Part shown: positions 18,401 to 26,030 of the stretch, piece by piece
Layout: each line of letters opens with the position of its first letter
Position numbering within the stretch: the stretch's first letter is position 1
Assembly: GCF_000768335.1 (NCBI RefSeq)
Contig: NZ_AVPT01000003.1
Span: forward strand, 1-64,000
Reading direction: 5' to 3'
DNA: 64,000 nt
DNA from: Lysobacter arseniciresistens ZS79
Lineage (GTDB): Bacteria; Pseudomonadota; Gammaproteobacteria; Xanthomonadales; Xanthomonadaceae
The notes under the pieces: model-generated
Database searches by the model: none
Told to the model about the DNA's origin: nothing
Seen by the model: only the letters and a program-made list of their open reading frames with translations
Position numbers and translations under genes: made by a program

Positions 18401-18610
18401 CTGGTGCTCGCCGGCGGCCCGGGCTCGGCCAGCCGCGCGACCATCGGCGTTGTGGTGATCTCCGGCGTGGCGTTCTCGACCCTGCTGTCGCTGTTCGTGG
18501 TGCCGGCGTTCTACGTGCTGCTGGCGCGGTTCACCCGCTCCCCGCACGCGGTCGGCAACGAGCTGGACCGGCTGGAGGCCGACACCCCCGAGGCGGGCGG
18601 CCACGCCTGA
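15485..18610 (+). CDS. RND multidrug efflux permease (HAE1 family)
   Basis: This 1041-residue inner-membrane proton antiporter forms the pump of a tripartite drug efflux system. The N-terminus SELSIRRPVFATVVSLLLMV is typical. Transmembrane helix 4 carries the proton-relay pair Asp401-Asp402 in GLVVDDAIVVLENIQ. The second membrane half repeats the pattern (GLAAKNGILIVEFANQLRDEG). Large periplasmic loops lie at about 40-335 and 560-865. No outer-membrane factor gene follows, so it must use a TolC-type protein encoded elsewhere. The substrate cannot be read from sequence. Confidence 0.95.
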   Translation: MSISELSIRRPVFATVVSLLLMVLGVMAFSRLTLRELPAIDPPIVSVDVNYPGASAAVVETRVTQVLESALSGIEGIETIQSRSVNGRAAVTLEFTLERDIEAAANDVRDAISGVADRLPDEADAPEVEKADSDSDTVVWLNMSSTTMDTLQLSDYAERYIVDRLSSLDGVAQVRLGGRQRYAMRIWLDSAAMAARGITPADVEAALRTENVELPAGRIESADRDFTLRVARQYQEPAQFAQIPVKEGADGYVVRVGDIARVELASAERRAYYKSNGETNVGLGIVKTSTANALDVVKAARAQAEEIQKTLPEGTDIFVAYDDTVFIDASIKRVYWTLGEAMALVLLVIWAFLGSFRAALIPAVTVPVCLVAAFIPLYLFGYSINLLTLLALVLAIGLVVDDAIVVLENIQRRADLGEPKLVAASRGTKQVAFAVIATTTVLVAVFLPVGFMEGNTGRLFRELSVALAGAVALSAFVALTLTPMMSSKLVRPHNEEKSNRLNLWINRRLNDLSSGYQGWLRRNVGKRWLLALVMLGAVALSYGLIRFVPSELAPAEDRGNFFVSVTGPEGAGFDYTVGQMQQVEKIFAQNTGGDSAIRRYNTRVPGGWGASEEMHTGNVIVFLQDWDERERSTAEVAEELRRELSVLPGVRAQPRVGGGLVGGRGQPIQIVLGGPEYSEIAGWRDTMMQRMEENPGFFSVDSDYKETRPQMRVQIDRQRAADLGVSVASIGQALETMMGSRRVTTFVQDGEEYDVIVQADRADRADPADLAAIQVRARSGELVPLSNLVTLSELAEAGSLNRFNRLRAITITAGLTPGYSMGEALEFLEATAREELPEYAQIDWKGESREFQKAGGAVLLTFTLALLVVFLVLAAQFESFIHPFVIMLTVPLAVFGALVGLAATGGTLNLFSQIGIVMLVGLAAKNGILIVEFANQLRDEGRDIAQAIVESAGVRLRPILMTSVATAFGALPLVLAGGPGSASRATIGVVVISGVAFSTLLSLFVVPAFYVLLARFTRSPHAVGNELDRLEADTPEAGGHA

Positions 18611-18615
18611 GGCGG

Positions 18616-18642
18616 CGGCGGCCGGGCTGCGTCCGGCCGCCG
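18616..18642 (+). terminator. GC-rich hairpin after the RND pump gene
   Basis: A perfect 10-bp stem (CGGCGGCCGG with its complement) and a 7-nt loop begin 6 bp after the pump stop. No T-run follows, so it may only slow RNA polymerase or protect the 3' end. Confidence 0.5.
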
Positions 18643-18689
18643 AATCCGGTTAAGGTGCGGAGCTTGTCCGCCCGAAGGATCCCCGCCCC

Positions 18690-20198
18690 GTGGAAGACCT
18701 GATCAACGCCCTCAACGGCATCATCTGGAGCAAGGCGCTGATCGCGCTGTGCCTCGGCCTCGGCTTGTACTTCTCCATCCGCACCCGCTTCATGCAGATC
18801 CGCGGCGTGCCGGAAATGCTGCGGCTGATGTTCAACAACAAGTCCTCCAACGCCGGTGTGTCCTCGTTCCAGGCACTGGCGCTGTCGCTGTCGGGGCGGG
18901 TGGGCACCGGCAACATCGCCGGCGTCGCCACCGCGATCGCCTTCGGCGGCCCCGGCGCGGTGTTCTGGATGTGGGTGATGGCCTTCCTCGGCGCGTCGAC
19001 GTCGTACGTCGAGTCCACCCTTGCCCAGATCTACAAGGAGAAGGACGACGAGGGACGCTACCGCGGCGGCCCGGCGTACTACATCGAGAAGGCGATGGGC
19101 CAGAAGTGGTACGCGTGGATCTTCGCGGTGGTCACGATCATCGCCTGCGGCTTCCTGCTGCCGGTGGTGCAGGTCAATACGTTGGCCTCGAGTATGCAGA
19201 CCGCGTTCGGCCTGCCACCGTTGCTGATCGCGCTGGGCGTGGCGATGGGGCTGGCGCTGATCATCTTCGGCGGCGTCACCCGCATTGCCAGCTTCACCCA
19301 GTTCGTGGTGCCGTTCATGGCGCTGGCCTACATCCTGGTGGCGCTGACCATCCTGGCACTCAACATCGAGCGGGTGCCGGCGATGTTCCAGCTGATCATC
19401 GAGAGCGCGTTCGGCCTGCACGCCGGCTTCGGCGCGATGCTCGGGCTTGCGGTGGAGTGGGGCGTCAAGCGCGGCATCTACTCGAACGAGGCCGGCCAGG
19501 GTACGGGCCCGCATGCCGCCGCCGCGGCCGAGGTCCAGCACCCGGCGCAGCAGGGCTACGTGCAGGCGTTCGCGGTATACGTCGACACCCTGCTGGTGTG
19601 CACCGCGACCGCCTTCATGATCCTGATCACCGACATGTATAACGTCATCGCGCCGGCCGGCGGCTTCCTCAGGGAGGCGCTGCCGGGCATGGACGCGGGT
19701 GCCGGGTTCACCCAGGCTGCGGTCGACTCGGTGCCCGACATGAGCGGCTGGGGCGAGGGCTTCGTCGCGCTGGCGCTGTTGTTCTTCGTGTTCACCACGG
19801 TGCTGGCCTACTACTACATGGCCGAGACCAACATCGCCTACATCAACCGCAAGGTGCACCGGCCGTGGCTGGTGCTGCTGCTGCGGCTGGTGATCATCGC
19901 CGCGGTGATGATCGGCGTGTTCCGCACCACCGGCGGTGCGTGGGCGCTGGGCGACATCGGGGTCGGCCTGATGGCATGGCTCAACCTGGTCGCGATCGTG
20001 ATCCTGCAGAAGCCGGCGCTGCTGGCGTTGCGCGACTACGAGCGGCAGAAGAAGGCGAAGGTCGCCGACTACGACTTCGACCCGCGCGCGCTGGGCATCC
20101 GCAATGCCGGTTACTGGGAGCGACGCGAGGTCGGGCTGGAACCGGACCTGCCGTTGCCGGACGGCGTGGATGCGCCGCGGGGTGGCGATGGCCGCTGA
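18690..20198 (+). CDS. Sodium:alanine/glycine symporter, AGCS family
   Basis: The 502-residue inner-membrane protein has about ten hydrophobic segments and takes up alanine or glycine with sodium. Signature segments are SSFQALALSLSGRVGTGNIA near residue 60, GGPGAVFWMWVMAFLGASTS, and KRGIYSNEAGQGTGPHAAAAA near residue 265. The cytoplasmic C-terminal tail is charged. Its 3' end overlaps the SPOUT methyltransferase gene by 11 bp, so the two are co-transcribed despite unrelated roles. Alanine or glycine preference cannot be assigned. Confidence 0.93.
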   Translation: MEDLINALNGIIWSKALIALCLGLGLYFSIRTRFMQIRGVPEMLRLMFNNKSSNAGVSSFQALALSLSGRVGTGNIAGVATAIAFGGPGAVFWMWVMAFLGASTSYVESTLAQIYKEKDDEGRYRGGPAYYIEKAMGQKWYAWIFAVVTIIACGFLLPVVQVNTLASSMQTAFGLPPLLIALGVAMGLALIIFGGVTRIASFTQFVVPFMALAYILVALTILALNIERVPAMFQLIIESAFGLHAGFGAMLGLAVEWGVKRGIYSNEAGQGTGPHAAAAAEVQHPAQQGYVQAFAVYVDTLLVCTATAFMILITDMYNVIAPAGGFLREALPGMDAGAGFTQAAVDSVPDMSGWGEGFVALALLFFVFTTVLAYYYMAETNIAYINRKVHRPWLVLLLRLVIIAAVMIGVFRTTGGAWALGDIGVGLMAWLNLVAIVILQKPALLALRDYERQKKAKVADYDFDPRALGIRNAGYWERREVGLEPDLPLPDGVDAPRGGDGR

Positions 20199-21039
20199 TC
20201 CGTACGGGCGGTTCCGCGGCGCCGGCCGGACGCCGCCGGACGACCGCGGCGGGCAGGACGTTCGAAGCGGGCGTCGCGACGAACCCTCCCGCGCCGCCGG
20301 CGAAGCGACGTCGCGCGAGCTGCGCCTGTACGGGCTGAACGCGGTGCGCGCGATGTTCGCCCGGCGGCCCGGCGCGCTGCGCAAGCTGTACCTGGCGGAG
20401 ACGCGGATCCCGGCCCTGCAGCCGCTACTGAAGTGGTGCGTGGCGAACCGCGTCGGCTACCGCGTGGTGGAAGAGGACGACCTGCGCAAGCTGGCCGCCA
20501 GTTCGCACCACGAGGGCGTGGTCGCCGATGTGCTGCGCGAGGCCCCGCAACCGCTGGACAGCTGGCTGGCGGCGCTGCCTGCCGGCCCGCAATGCGCGGT
20601 CTGGCTCGACGGCGTCGGCAACCCGCACAACCTCGGCGCGATCCTGCGCTCGGCCGCGCACTTCGGCGTCGGTGCGATCCTGCTGCCGCAGGCGTCGACG
20701 CTGGCGCTGTCGGGCGCCGCCGCGCGCGTTGCCGAGGGCGGCGCCGAGGCGGTGCCGATGGTGCGGCTGGACGGTGTCGACGAATCGCTGGCAGCGCTGC
20801 GCGGGGCCGGTTTCGCCACCGCCGCGACGGTGGTGGACGGCGGTGACGACCTGTTCGCCGCCGCGCTGCCACGAAGGCTGGTCTACGTGCTCGGCGCCGA
20901 GGGCGAGGGCATGGACCGCGGCCTCGCGTCGCGGTGCGACCTGCGGCTGTCGATCCCCGGCACCGGTGCGGTTGAAAGCCTCAACGTGGCCGCCGCGACC
21001 GCGGTTCTGCTGGCCGCGTGGCGCAGCCGGACGGGGTAG
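20188..21039 (+). CDS. TrmH/SpoU-family RNA 2'-O-ribose methyltransferase
   Basis: This 283-residue SPOUT-class enzyme transfers methyl from S-adenosylmethionine to a ribose 2'-OH of tRNA or rRNA. The substrate-binding N-domain begins at ELRLYGLNAVRAMFARRP. The knotted catalytic domain shows motif 1 (GVGNPHNLGAILRSAAHFG), motif 2 (VYVLGAEGEGMD) and motif 3 (SIPGTGAVESLNVAAATAV). The first 35 residues are Arg/Asp-rich and look disordered. Start choice: the ATG that overlaps the symporter stop, rather than a longer frame inside it. Whether the target is rRNA (RlmB-like) or tRNA is unclear. Confidence 0.9.
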   Translation: MAADPYGRFRGAGRTPPDDRGGQDVRSGRRDEPSRAAGEATSRELRLYGLNAVRAMFARRPGALRKLYLAETRIPALQPLLKWCVANRVGYRVVEEDDLRKLAASSHHEGVVADVLREAPQPLDSWLAALPAGPQCAVWLDGVGNPHNLGAILRSAAHFGVGAILLPQASTLALSGAAARVAEGGAEAVPMVRLDGVDESLAALRGAGFATAATVVDGGDDLFAAALPRRLVYVLGAEGEGMDRGLASRCDLRLSIPGTGAVESLNVAAATAVLLAAWRSRTG

Positions 21040-21085
21040 AAGTCCCGGCGCCGGACCGTAGTTGTTGCCGCAGAGGTACCGATCG

Positions 21086-21109
21086 GTAGGAGCGACGTGA
21101 GTCGCGACC
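21086..21109. repeat. Single REP unit, GTAG type
   Basis: One copy of the 24-bp palindromic unit (GTAGGAGCGACGTGAGTCGC...) without an inverted partner, between convergent trmH-type and kinase genes. The flank (CCACTGACC) differs from both common flank types. Confidence 0.85.
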
Positions 21110-21171
21110 CACTGACCGGACGAAGTCCGACGTTCAACGCCATGCGCAATCGCGCGAAACAGTTATCGCGT

Positions 21172-21195
21172 TGACCGCCGCCAGTCGGGCGGTCA
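21172..21195. terminator. Hairpin that includes the sensor-kinase stop codon
   Basis: A perfect 8-bp stem (TGACCGCC with its complement) and an 8-nt loop. The minus-strand TGA stop of the kinase gene is the first base triplet of the stem. There is no T-run. It lies between convergent genes and may protect or end both transcripts. Confidence 0.45.
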
Positions 21196-22125
21196 GTGGT
21201 ACAGGTGCGTGGTGGAGTGCTCGCGGCTCGCGTGCGGGGCCATCGGCAGCCTGGCGCAGACACAGGTGCCGCCAGCCTCGCCACGCCGCACTTCCAGCGT
21301 GCCACCCAGCTGCTCGGCGCGCTCGCGCATGGTCACCAGCCCGAGACCCGGGCTGCGGCGCGGGTCGAAACCGACGCCATCGTCCTCGACGCGCAGTTCG
21401 ATCACGCCTACCAGGTCGCCGCCGGTCGCGACATCCGCGCCCCGGTGCATGCCTCCACCGCCACCGGCCGCCATTGCCGCATCGTCGTGGTGCGCGATGT
21501 CGACGTCACCACTGCTCGACACCGTGCCCTCCTCGACCGCGGCATCGAGCACCAGCTCCACCCGCGTCGCGCCGGCATGGCGCAGCACGTTGGTCAGTGC
21601 TTCCTGGGCGATGCGGAAGCAGGCCAGCTCGACCGCCGGTGCCGGCCGTTGCGGTAGCGGTTGCAGCGACATCGCCAGCTCCGGTGTGCCGCTGCGGAAC
21701 ATCGTGCCGGCCTGCCAGCGCAGCGCCGCTTCCAGCCCCAGTGCGTCGAGTTGCGGCGGGCGCAGCAGCAGCGAGAGGTTGCGCAGCTTGACCACGGTCT
21801 GGTCGGCAATGGCCGAGATCTCGGCGATGGTCGCGCCGCGCCGCGCGTCGTCTTCGTCGTCCAGCGCCAGCGCGCACAGCTTGATCGCGGTGATGGCCTG
21901 GCCGATGTCGTCGTGCAGTTCGCGCGACAGCGCGCTGCGCTCGTCTTCCTGCAGGGTGATGATGCGCCGCGTCAGGGCCTGCAACTCGACCCGCTGCCGG
22001 CCCACCGTGTCGGTGTTGTTGCGGACGGTGCGGCGGCACAGCACTTCGTAGCAGACCGCGGCGCCGGCCAGTGCGGCGACCGCCGCGACCAGGGCCATCA
22101 GCAACAGGGACGAGGTGAGCGGCAT
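21193..22125 (-). CDS. NarL/UhpB-type sensor histidine kinase
   Basis: This 310-residue kinase has one N-terminal membrane helix (residues about 5-28) and no periplasmic domain. A short coiled linker then leads to a HisKA_3 dimerisation domain with the phospho-acceptor His71 in ALSRELHDDIGQ. The ATPase domain has an N-box (FRIAQEALTNVLRHAGA) and G-boxes (VEDDGVGFD, GLGLVTMRERAEQLGG). About 40 residues of Ser/Asp/His/Gly-rich sequence (including GGGGGMHRG) are inserted between the N-box and first G-box. Partners of this class are LuxR-type regulators. None is adjacent, but one is cut by the right window edge. Confidence 0.88.
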   Translation of the reverse strand: MPLTSSLLLMALVAAVAALAGAAVCYEVLCRRTVRNNTDTVGRQRVELQALTRRIITLQEDERSALSRELHDDIGQAITAIKLCALALDDEDDARRGATIAEISAIADQTVVKLRNLSLLLRPPQLDALGLEAALRWQAGTMFRSGTPELAMSLQPLPQRPAPAVELACFRIAQEALTNVLRHAGATRVELVLDAAVEEGTVSSSGDVDIAHHDDAAMAAGGGGGMHRGADVATGGDLVGVIELRVEDDGVGFDPRRSPGLGLVTMRERAEQLGGTLEVRRGEAGGTCVCARLPMAPHASREHSTTHLYH

Positions 22126-22162
22126 GCCCGCAGTGTGCCTGCGGTAAAACCCGGAAAGCAAA

Positions 22163-22185
22163 ATCCCCGCCACGGGGGCGGGGAT
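22163..22185 (-). terminator. Intrinsic terminator after MCP gene
   Basis: A 9-bp stem (ATCCCCGCC with its complement) and a 5-nt loop. On the minus strand it is followed by TTTTGCTTTCC. It ends the sigma-28-driven MCP transcript before the kinase gene, which therefore probably has its own promoter. Confidence 0.7.
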
Positions 22186-22214
22186 CGGGTGTTGCGGGCG
22201 GCCCGGGCCGGCGG

Positions 22215-23384
22215 TCAGAACAGCTCGACGCTGCCGGCGTCCATCGACTGCTGCATCACCGGCTTGTGCGGCGGGCGCTCCCAGTCGCTGCGCATCTGGC
22301 CGATGCGCTGCACCAGCTTCTTCAGCGCGGCCTGGACCTCGCCGTCGTGGTGGTCGCGGTGCAGCAGGTCGTGCAGTGCGGTCGCTTCGTTGTTGATAGC
22401 GCTCAGGCGTTCCAGGTGCAGGTTGGCCGCGCCGAGTGCCTGGGTGGCGATGTCCTCGAACTGCAGCGAGCGCACCGCCTCGGCCACCGAGCCGTCGATC
22501 GCGCGGCCGCAATCGGCGATCTCGCGCATGCCGTTGCCGAGGCCACGGTTGATGCCGTCGACCCGCTCCAGCATCGCGGCGGCTTCGGCACGGGCGCCAC
22601 GGGAGCGGTCGAGGTCTCGCGAGGCCATCGTGGTGACGGTGTCGCGCACCTTGGCGATCGCGTCCTTGGAGCTGTGGGCGAGCTTGCGGATCTGCTCGTT
22701 GAACGCGGTCGAGCGCTCCGACAGGTTGCGCACCTCGTCGGCGACCACCGCGAAGCCGCGGCCGGCCTCGCCGGCGCGCGCGGCCTCGATCGCGGCGTTG
22801 AGCGCCAGCAGGTTGGTCTGGTCGGCGATCGACTTGACGTCTTCGAGCAGCGCGAAGATGCCGTCGAGGTGCTCGGCCATCGCGTCGATGTGGGTCACGG
22901 TGGTGCCGCTCTGACCGGCGACGGCCTCCAGCGCCTCCACCAGCTGCTCCATCTTCTGGCTGGCCTGCAGCGCGAACTGCTGGATATCGACGCCGGCGCC
23001 GTTGTCGCTGCCGGTGCGGTCGATGATGCGGGCGACCACCTCGCCCTGCTCGCGCGACTTGCGGTTGACCGCGTCGAAGCTGTTGCCGAGCTTGGCGACG
23101 GCTTCGCGGATCAGCTCGCGGGTGCGCTCGATCTCGGTGCGCGAACCCTGCACCTCGGAACCGACGAAGCTGCGCAGTTCCTCCAGCAGGCGGCTCTGCT
23201 CGCGGACCGCCGCGCCGGCCTGGCCGGGGCGCAGGGTGAACCAGGCGAACCCGAGCCACGCGGCGGTCATCGCCACCAGCGCGCCGAGGCGCACGGCGAC
23301 GGGCCAGCCGAGGAGTTCGGCACACAGCAGGACGGCGGTAAGCACCAGCGGTGCGGCCAGGCGGATCATTGCGCGGGAGTCCAT
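22215..23384 (-). CDS. Methyl-accepting chemotaxis protein without periplasmic sensor domain
   Basis: The 389-residue MCP has two closely spaced N-terminal membrane helices (residues about 8-50) joined by a few residues, and no HAMP domain. Its input is therefore membrane-borne or cytoplasmic. The kinase-control hairpin tip is [32 protein letters not shown]. The C-terminus is GSVELF, whose last five residues loosely resemble the CheR-tethering pentapeptide (NWETF type: aromatic or large residue, Glu, x, Phe). CheD, encoded two genes upstream, ends with the same six residues, from identical DNA. A sigma-28 promoter lies 30 bp upstream and a terminator follows. Confidence 0.9.
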   Translation of the reverse strand: MDSRAMIRLAAPLVLTAVLLCAELLGWPVAVRLGALVAMTAAWLGFAWFTLRPGQAGAAVREQSRLLEELRSFVGSEVQGSRTEIERTRELIREAVAKLGNSFDAVNRKSREQGEVVARIIDRTGSDNGAGVDIQQFALQASQKMEQLVEALEAVAGQSGTTVTHIDAMAEHLDGIFALLEDVKSIADQTNLLALNAAIEAARAGEAGRGFAVVADEVRNLSERSTAFNEQIRKLAHSSKDAIAKVRDTVTTMASRDLDRSRGARAEAAAMLERVDGINRGLGNGMREIADCGRAIDGSVAEAVRSLQFEDIATQALGAANLHLERLSAINNEATALHDLLHRDHHDGEVQAALKKLVQRIGQMRSDWERPPHKPVMQQSMDAGSVELF

Positions 23385-23413
23385 CAGAGCTCTCTCGGGG
23401 GCGGTCACTCCCG

Positions 23414-23440
23414 GTATCGGCGCGTGCGCGGGTTGCTTTA
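23414..23440 (-). promoter_or_regulatory. Sigma-28 (FliA) promoter of the MCP gene
   Basis: The minus strand reads TAAAGCAA, 11 bp, GCCGATAC, close to the flagellar sigma consensus (TAAAGTTT, 11 bp, GCCGATAA). It ends 30 bp before the MCP start codon and has the same spacing as the four other candidates in this window. Confidence 0.85.
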
Positions 23441-23472
23441 GCAACGGGCCGCGCGATTCGCGACCTGCGTCG

Positions 23473-24555
23473 CTACCGGTTGGCGGTGGCCTCACGCGGC
23501 GGCGGGGTGAGCAGTGCGGTGGCCACCTCGTCCAGCGGCACCATGCGCTGCGCCGCACCCAGCGCGACCGCGGCGCCGGGCATGCCCCAGATCACGCTGC
23601 TGGCCTGGTCCTGCGCGAAGGTCGCCGCGCCGGCGTTGCGCAGCGCGAGCAGGCCGCGCGCACCGTCGTCGCCCATGCCGGTCAGCAGTGCGGCGGCGGC
23701 GTTGCCACCGGCGTGGCGGGCAATCGATTCGAACAGCACGTCGACGCTGGGGCGGTGACCGCGCACCGGCTCGTCGTCGGCCAGCTCGCAGTACCAGCGC
23801 GCACCGCCGCGGCGCACGCGCAGGTGGCGACCGCCGGGGGCGACGTAGGCGTGGCCGGCGAGCAGTTGTTCGCCGTCGCGCGCCTCGACCACGGTCAGTC
23901 GGCTGTGGCGGTCCAGCCGTTGCGCGAACGGACCGCTGAACGGGGCGGGGATGTGCTGCGCGATCACCGTTGCCGGCGCGTCGGCCGGCATCGACGCGAG
24001 CACGGAACGGATCGCCTCGGTGCCACCGGTGGAGGCGCCGATCGCCAGCAGGCGGTCGGTGGTGCGATAGCCGATCGGCCCCGCGACGGGTGCCGCGATG
24101 CCCTCCGGCTGCAGCCGGCAGACCCGTGCGCCGGCCGCCTGCCGGACCTTCTCGCACAGCAGTCGCGCGTGTCCGGCCAGCCCACGGGCGACGTCGATGC
24201 GCGGCTTGGCGACGAAGTCGACCGCGCCCAGCGCCAGCGCGTCCAGCGTGACCTGCGCGCCGCGTTCGGTCAGCGAGGACACCATCACCACCGGCATCGG
24301 TCGCAGCCTCATGAGGTTGCGCAGGAAGGTCAGCCCGTCCATCCGCGGCATCTCGACGTCGAGCGTCAGCACATCGGGCGCGAGCTGCTTGATCTTCTCC
24401 CGCGCGATGAACGGGTCCGCGGCGGTGCCCACCACCTCGATCCGCGGGTCGGCCGACAGCAGTTCGGCCATCAGCTTGCGCACCAGCGCGGAATCGTCGA
24501 TGACCAGCACCCGCACCGGGCGCCGTGGCGTGGGCGCCACCGCTCGCGCCGCCAT
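23473..24555 (-). CDS. cheB: Chemotaxis response regulator protein-glutamate methylesterase
   Basis: CheB (360 residues) removes methyl groups from, and deamidates, MCP glutamates during adaptation. The N-terminal receiver domain has the acidic pair in [10 protein letters not shown], phosphorylated Asp66 in [12 protein letters not shown], and VAKPR. A linker of about 40 residues leads to the esterase domain with Ser in [10 protein letters not shown], His in AQHIP and Asp in [11 protein letters not shown], the catalytic triad. It lies 3 bp after cheD in a PDE-cheR-cheD-cheB operon. In Pseudomonas the main cheB sits between cheA and motC, whereas here it is about 14 kb away from that block. Confidence 0.95.
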   Translation of the reverse strand: MAARAVAPTPRRPVRVLVIDDSALVRKLMAELLSADPRIEVVGTAADPFIAREKIKQLAPDVLTLDVEMPRMDGLTFLRNLMRLRPMPVVMVSSLTERGAQVTLDALALGAVDFVAKPRIDVARGLAGHARLLCEKVRQAAGARVCRLQPEGIAAPVAGPIGYRTTDRLLAIGASTGGTEAIRSVLASMPADAPATVIAQHIPAPFSGPFAQRLDRHSRLTVVEARDGEQLLAGHAYVAPGGRHLRVRRGGARWYCELADDEPVRGHRPSVDVLFESIARHAGGNAAAALLTGMGDDGARGLLALRNAGAATFAQDQASSVIWGMPGAAVALGAAQRMVPLDEVATALLTPPPREATANR

Positions 24556-24558
24556 GGA

Positions 24559-25155
24559 TCAGAACAGCTCGACGCTGCCGGCCACCGGCGCGCGGTTGAG
24601 GCTGCCCAGGTACGCGCGCTCGGCCCGTGCGATCTCGTCGTCGCGGGTCGCCGGCAGGCGCTTGACCAGGGTGCGGCCGGTCTGGGCGAAGAAGCAGACC
24701 TTGCGCGGGTGGATGTCGCCGAGGTCCTGCGCCATCACCGGGATGCGCTCGGCCGCCAGGTACTCCAGAACGAAGCGCGCGTTGCGGGTGCCGATCGGAT
24801 CGGTGTGGAACCCGCTGAGCACGTTGCCGCCGCCGAACACCTTGGCCAGCAGCCGGTTGCGCCGCGCGCCGCGCTTGAGCAGATCATTGATCAGCAGTTC
24901 CATCGCGTGGGCGCCGTAGCGCGCGCACACGCTCTTGCCGTCCTCGCCGGGCAGCATGAAGTGGTTCATGCCGCCGACCTTCACCGCCGGGTCGTACAGG
25001 CAGGCGGCGACGCATGAGCCGAGCAGGGTCACCAGCGCGACCGGTTCGCCGGTGGCGACGTAGTCGGCCGGCAACAGCTTGATCGCCTCGGTCTGCAGGG
25101 TGCGGTCATAGTAGCGGCCGTTGAGGGCCTCGGCGACGGGGGATACAGCGTTCAC
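24559..25155 (-). CDS. cheD: Chemoreceptor glutamine deamidase CheD
   Basis: CheD (198 residues) deamidates receptor glutamines to glutamates so they can be methylated. The family motifs are [14 protein letters not shown], with the catalytic Cys, and [13 protein letters not shown], with the catalytic His. KVFGGGNV and GRTLVKRL follow. It starts with GTG in a 4-bp GTGA overlap with the cheR stop, so translation is coupled. The C-terminus is GSVELF, identical in protein and DNA to that of the nearby MCP, which is not a usual CheD feature as far as I know. Confidence 0.93.
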   Translation of the reverse strand: MNAVSPVAEALNGRYYDRTLQTEAIKLLPADYVATGEPVALVTLLGSCVAACLYDPAVKVGGMNHFMLPGEDGKSVCARYGAHAMELLINDLLKRGARRNRLLAKVFGGGNVLSGFHTDPIGTRNARFVLEYLAAERIPVMAQDLGDIHPRKVCFFAQTGRTLVKRLPATRDDEIARAERAYLGSLNRAPVAGSVELF

Positions 25156-26030
25156 GGGCGGGCTCCGGCGCGCGGCGCGACGCGGTAGACGGTGCGACCG
25201 CAGGGCACGACGATGTCCTGCGCGTGGGCGAAGCTTTCCGAGTGGCCGGCGAACAGCAGGCCGCCGGGCGCCAGCAGCGGTGCCATCCGCGCCAGCACCG
25301 TGTACTGCGTCGGCTTGTCGAAGTAGATCATCACGTTGCGGCAGAACACCGCCTGGAAGCCGCCGCGCAGTCCGTAGTCGGCGTCGAGCAGGTTGAGCGG
25401 GCGGAAGGTCACCAGCGCAGCCAGCGCCGGCTTGACCCGGCACATGCCGGCGTGCGGCCCGCCACCGCGCTGGAAGAACGCACGCTGGCGCTGTTCGGAC
25501 ACCGCCGCGATCCGCTCCAGTGGGTAGACCCCGGCGGCGGCGGTGCGCAGCACGTTGGTGTCGATGTCGGTGGCGAGGATCCGCACCGGCGGCGTCGGCG
25601 TGTCGAACGCCTCGCAGGCGGCGATCGCGATCGAGTAGGGCTCCTCGCCGGTGGATGCGGCGGCGCACCAGATCGTGATGCGCTCGGCCGGCACGTCGCG
25701 CAGGTGGCGGACGAGTTCGTCGAAGTGGTGCGCCTCGCGGAAGAACGAGGTGAGGTTGGTGGTCAGCGCGTTGGTGAACGCCTCCCACTCCGGGCCGTCG
25801 TCTTCTTCCAGCGCGTCGAGGTAGTCACAGAAGCGGTCAAGCCCGAGCGCGCGCACTCGGCGGGCGAGGCGGCTGTACACCATGTCGCGCTTGTGCGCGC
25901 TGAGGTGGATGCCGGCGCGGGTGTGGATCAGGCGCGAGACGCGGCGGAAGTCGCGCTCGTCGAACGCGAAGTCGCGCTCGACGTCGTCGCGGGCCGCGCC
26001 GCGCGGGTGGGCGAGGGCGGTGTCAACCAT
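25152..26030 (-). CDS. cheR: Chemotaxis protein methyltransferase
   Basis: CheR (292 residues) methylates MCP glutamates with S-adenosylmethionine. The N-terminal helical domain ([12 protein letters not shown]) is followed by [15 protein letters not shown], the SAM-binding [26 protein letters not shown] and CRNVMIYFD motifs. The beta-subdomain that grips the MCP C-terminal pentapeptide lies in the middle of the SAM domain. One MCP here ends HWQEF, a good ligand for it. The start overlaps the end of the GGDEF/EAL gene by 8 bp. A longer upstream frame exists but is Arg-rich and not family-like. Confidence 0.95.
   Translation of the reverse strand: MVDTALAHPRGAARDDVERDFAFDERDFRRVSRLIHTRAGIHLSAHKRDMVYSRLARRVRALGLDRFCDYLDALEEDDGPEWEAFTNALTTNLTSFFREAHHFDELVRHLRDVPAERITIWCAAASTGEEPYSIAIAACEAFDTPTPPVRILATDIDTNVLRTAAAGVYPLERIAAVSEQRQRAFFQRGGGPHAGMCRVKPALAALVTFRPLNLLDADYGLRGGFQAVFCRNVMIYFDKPTQYTVLARMAPLLAPGGLLFAGHSESFAHAQDIVVPCGRTVYRVAPRAGARP

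Noticed and set aside
14996-18604. A minus-strand frame of about 1200 codons opposite the RND pump
   Set aside because: It has His/Arg/Gln-rich composition typical of antisense translation in GC-rich DNA, and it lies opposite a full-length, motif-complete pump gene.
18616-18642. GC hairpin as an attenuator of the symporter gene
   Set aside because: There is no leader peptide, no alternative pairing and no T-run; a 3'-end hairpin of the pump gene is simpler.
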